Shown in pieces: positions 61,649 through 64,000 of a DNA stretch of 64,000 nt. A program made the position numbers and the translations under genes. Each line of letters opens with the position of its first letter. Position 1 is the stretch's first letter. The stretch comes from Candidatus Defluviilinea proxima (lineage in GTDB: Bacteria > Chloroflexota > Anaerolineae > Anaerolineales > Villigracilaceae), in the NCBI GenBank assembly GCA_016721115.1, contig JADKIW010000001.1, positions 3,053,501 through 3,117,500 on the forward strand, written 5' to 3'. Under the pieces are notes generated by a model, which worked only from the letters and a program-made list of their open reading frames with translations, made no database searches and had not been told where the DNA came from.

Positions 61649-62644
61649 ATGCGCTATTTTCTCGGCGCCGATCTCGGCGCAACCAAGACACACACACTCA
61701 TTGTGGATGAAACAGGCTCCGCAGTTGGCTTCGGCGAAAGCGGACCCGGCAACCACGAGACTGTTGGCTATGATGGTATGTATCAAGCCATGCAGTCTGG
61801 TATGGAACTTGCGTTACAAACTGCCGGGTTGACCAAGGCTGATATCGCTGGAGCAGGCTTCGGCGTGGCAGGATTCGACTGGCCGTCCGAATTTGAAGCC
61901 ACAGCTCAGACAATCGACCGCTTGGAGTTGAGTGCGCCGTATCAATTTGTCAATGATGCAGTGCCCGGATTGGTTGCAGGTTCCGAGGATGGCTGGGGGG
62001 TTGTTGTTGTATCGGGGACTGGTTCAAATTGCCGTGGTTGGGACCGCGACCACAAGCGTGAAGGCCGTGTGACTGGGCACGGTGTCTTGATGGGTGAAAA
62101 TGCTGGCGCATCGGAACTCATGTTTCGCTGTATGCAGTTGGTGGGGTATGCATGGAGCAAGCGCGGCCCGATGACCAAACTTGCAGACGCATTTATTGAG
62201 TTGGTCGGTGCAAAAGATCTGGAAGATCTGATCCGTGGTTACACAATGGGTGATTATCAAATTGGCCCGAGCGCGGCACCGATTGTTTTTCGTGTGGCAG
62301 AAGAAGGCGATCAAGTAGCACGTGACTTGATCCATTGGGCTGGTACAGAGTTGGGCGAAATGATCAACGGTGTGATACGGCAGTTGGACTTTGAAGAACT
62401 TGCCTTTGATGTGGTGATGACGGGAAGTACGTTTAACGGTGGGGCAAGATTAATAGACCCCATGCGTGAGACCGTTCTGAAAGTTGCGCCAAAGGTCAGG
62501 TTTGTTCGTTTGAGTGTGCCGCCAGTGGTGGGAGCCGTTGTGCTTGGTTTTGAAGCTGGTGGCATGCAAGTGACAAGTTCTGTGCGCGGAAAAATTATTG
62601 AAACCATTTCGTCTGTGAGAAACGTTTCTGTGAGGCAGGTATGA
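61649..62644 (+). CDS. N-acetylglucosamine kinase / BadF-type ATPase family
   Basis: This 331-residue ASKHA-fold kinase has the phosphate-1 motif GADLGATKTH, VVVSGTGSNCRG as phosphate-2-like loop, and the adenosine motif VMTGSTFNGG. The family includes eukaryotic-type GlcNAc kinases and bacterial amino-sugar or glucosamine kinases. In this cluster it could phosphorylate the imported sugar or disaccharide to supply the GH4 enzyme. It overlaps the next gene by 4 bases (ATGA). Confidence 0.85.
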   Translation: MRYFLGADLGATKTHTLIVDETGSAVGFGESGPGNHETVGYDGMYQAMQSGMELALQTAGLTKADIAGAGFGVAGFDWPSEFEATAQTIDRLELSAPYQFVNDAVPGLVAGSEDGWGVVVVSGTGSNCRGWDRDHKREGRVTGHGVLMGENAGASELMFRCMQLVGYAWSKRGPMTKLADAFIELVGAKDLEDLIRGYTMGDYQIGPSAAPIVFRVAEEGDQVARDLIHWAGTELGEMINGVIRQLDFEELAFDVVMTGSTFNGGARLIDPMRETVLKVAPKVRFVRLSVPPVVGAVVLGFEAGGMQVTSSVRGKIIETISSVRNVSVRQV

Positions 62645-63849
62645 CCACGATAGATTTTTCTTATATTGTTGATTCCGAAGCAGATTATGCCAATATTGTT
62701 CAACTCATGTCTGATTTCAAACGTGAAACAGGCATTGAGGTGAATATCAAGCGCATGGAGTGGGGAGACGCATGGCAACAACTGATTACCATTGCTACAA
62801 AAGGCGTGGGTGCTGATATCTCGCATGTAGGTTCCACGTGGGTCAGCAGTCTGGTGGTCATGGATGCTCTTCGCCCTATTTCCAAACAGCTTGTTAACAG
62901 GATCGGTGGTGAGCAGGTCTTTGTTCATTCTACCTGGTCCAATGTCTTCTCGACTGAACACCGCGATGTATATGGCGTACCACTTAGCGCCTACTCCTAT
63001 GTAGTTGCTTATCGAAAAGATTTGCTTGCCAAAGCTGGCTTACATAGTGGATCAGCCTTTGCTACTCCTGCGGCTCTTGAAGCCACTGTCCAAAAGTTGG
63101 ATGCGTTGAATGCTGTTGAGAACACATGGCTTATGCCGATCGCTCCACATCCATTCAACGATATCGTTCACATGGCGGCCTCATGGGTATGGAGTTCGGG
63201 CGGCCACTTTATGGATAATCGCGGTGGGCAGGTGTTGTTCAATTCACCGGCCACTTTGGCTGGCTTGAAATCGTATCTTGCTCTTCTGCGGCGTGGACCC
63301 AAGCTGGACTATCTTGGTCAAAACACTTGTATGGAAATGCTTCTCAATGGAAAAGCCGCGGCAGTTATTACCGACGCGCGGGCTGTCATGGTCGCCGCAC
63401 AAAACCGTGCGCCGAATATTGAAAATATTGGCGCCGCCAGCCTGATGGGTATTCCCTGGACAGGTGGTGGAAGTGTCGTGGTTTGGCGGCATACGCATGG
63501 ATACCCAGATCGTCTCGAAGCATCGTTCAAATTGGTTGAATTCCTCGCGCGCAAACAGACCATGTTGGAGTTTGCTCGCAATTCCTCCTATACAATGCCA
63601 TCACGCACAGATGCCCTCGATGAACTTTTCCCGCCAGATCATATCCTCCGTGCAGTGATGCTTCAACTTGTTTCCACTGGACGTTCGTATCGTCCCATCC
63701 CGCTTTGGCATCGCATCGAATATCAATTCGGTGAAGAACTTCAACGTGTTGCCAACGAGCTGATGCAAAACCCAAAACTCGATTTGGATACAACCGTGAC
63801 GCGAGCGATGACCTCTCTTTCAGAGCGGCTCAATTTGACTCTTGGATAA
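62641..63849 (+). CDS. Solute-binding-protein-like protein without signal peptide
   Basis: This 402-residue protein is homologous to family 1 extracellular solute-binding proteins (FSYIVDSEADYANIVQLMSDF, GVPLSAYSYVVAYRKDLL, MLLNGKAAAVITDARAVM). It lacks any signal peptide, lipobox or membrane helix; the mature domain begins within the first few residues. Its start overlaps the kinase stop (ATGA), so this is not a missed N-terminus. It should stay in the cytoplasm, perhaps as a sugar sensor or carrier for the downstream regulator. A sequencing error is less likely since no signal is encoded in other frames nearby. Confidence 0.85.
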   Translation: MTTIDFSYIVDSEADYANIVQLMSDFKRETGIEVNIKRMEWGDAWQQLITIATKGVGADISHVGSTWVSSLVVMDALRPISKQLVNRIGGEQVFVHSTWSNVFSTEHRDVYGVPLSAYSYVVAYRKDLLAKAGLHSGSAFATPAALEATVQKLDALNAVENTWLMPIAPHPFNDIVHMAASWVWSSGGHFMDNRGGQVLFNSPATLAGLKSYLALLRRGPKLDYLGQNTCMEMLLNGKAAAVITDARAVMVAAQNRAPNIENIGAASLMGIPWTGGGSVVVWRHTHGYPDRLEASFKLVEFLARKQTMLEFARNSSYTMPSRTDALDELFPPDHILRAVMLQLVSTGRSYRPIPLWHRIEYQFGEELQRVANELMQNPKLDLDTTVTRAMTSLSERLNLTLG

Positions 63850-63969
63850 AGAACACTCGCTTCTTTCTGGACTTTGATCTGTTACTGACCAATTGACCTG
63901 ACACCCAACTCTGGCAGATGCATCTCTAAGTGTCTGCTGTTAAACTTTTTACACCTAAAGGAACCTATC

Positions 63970-64000
63970 ATGGCCAATAATGCTCTCCCCAACATTCCCT
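63970..64000 (+). CDS. Start of a gene truncated by the window end
   Basis: An ATG at 63970 preceded by AAAGGA at a good distance opens a frame reading MANNALPNIP before the window ends. It lies 120 bases after the solute-binding-like gene on the same strand. Nothing can be said about its family from ten codons. Confidence 0.5.
   Translation, partial: MANNALPNIP

Overview
The window looks like chromosomal DNA of a non-phototrophic, heterotrophic member of the phylum Chloroflexota, most likely class Anaerolineae. That placement is an inference from gene content. It rests on TolB/PD40 propeller lipoproteins, a FecR-like protein with a Thr-Pro-rich linker, an FHA protein beside a membrane Ser/Thr kinase, an ABC sugar importer with a LacI regulator, a GtrA/epimerase pair and a merged mre-pbp2-min-rodA operon. 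GC content is moderate. Several starts are TTG or GTG, and many genes overlap by ATGA. There is no phage, integrase, insertion sequence or CRISPR array.

Layout. 0-5.6 kb (minus): alpha/beta hydrolase, then a molybdenum hydroxylase operon (catalytic subunit, small membrane protein, FAD/2Fe-2S fusion, coiled-coil protein). 5.8-7.4 kb (plus): class I aldolase and a Nudix hydrolase. 7.5-20.9 kb (minus): propeller lipoproteins, a cNMP-binding-type histidine kinase, an adenosine-specific kinase, RsmD, a URO-D family protein, a GT39-like membrane protein, GNAT, a BchI-like AAA+ ATPase, thioesterase, GtrA and UDP-glucuronate-decarboxylase-like genes. 20.9-21.5 kb (plus): scpB. 21.6-29.1 kb (minus): a Tat-exported alkaline-phosphatase-superfamily enzyme, a rhodanese, and an FHA / FecR-TPR / Ser-Thr kinase operon. 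29.3-35.3 kb: an RsuA-family pseudouridine synthase (plus), then CBS-ACT, M20 peptidase, DedA/VTT, cyclophilin, uridine kinase and DegV (minus). 35.3-44.7 kb (plus): mreB-mreC-mreD-pbp2-minC-minD-minE-rodA-gltX, the cell-shape and division-site operon. 44.7-53 kb (minus): a small HExxH protein, a class III cyclase, RtcB, a heterodimeric ABC exporter pair and GlnRS. 53.1-53.7 kb (plus): a small membrane protein and tRNA-Gln(CUG). 54-64 kb (plus): a LacI regulator with its own palindromic operator, an ABC sugar importer (binding protein and two permeases, no ATPase), a secreted clan GH-A glycosidase, a GH4 phospho-glycosidase, a GlcNAc-kinase-family sugar kinase and a signal-less solute-binding-type protein. 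A truncated gene closes the window.

The most notable observation is upstream of the ABC exporter pair. A 25-codon leader ORF with a very strong Shine-Dalgarno sequence is followed by an intrinsic terminator. Three complementary segments (SD region, end of leader ORF, terminator 5' arm) can form mutually exclusive pairs, as in a classical ribosome-controlled attenuator. The two exporter subunits show the paired consensus and degenerate ATP sites typical of heterodimeric multidrug exporters. This resembles in principle the BmrB leader of Bacillus bmrCD. Other points of interest are the binding-protein homologue without a signal peptide, the PTS-independent GH4 plus kinase arrangement, an RsmD with a non-canonical catalytic motif, a cysteine-rich PBP2 and the FHA/FecR/kinase signalling operon.
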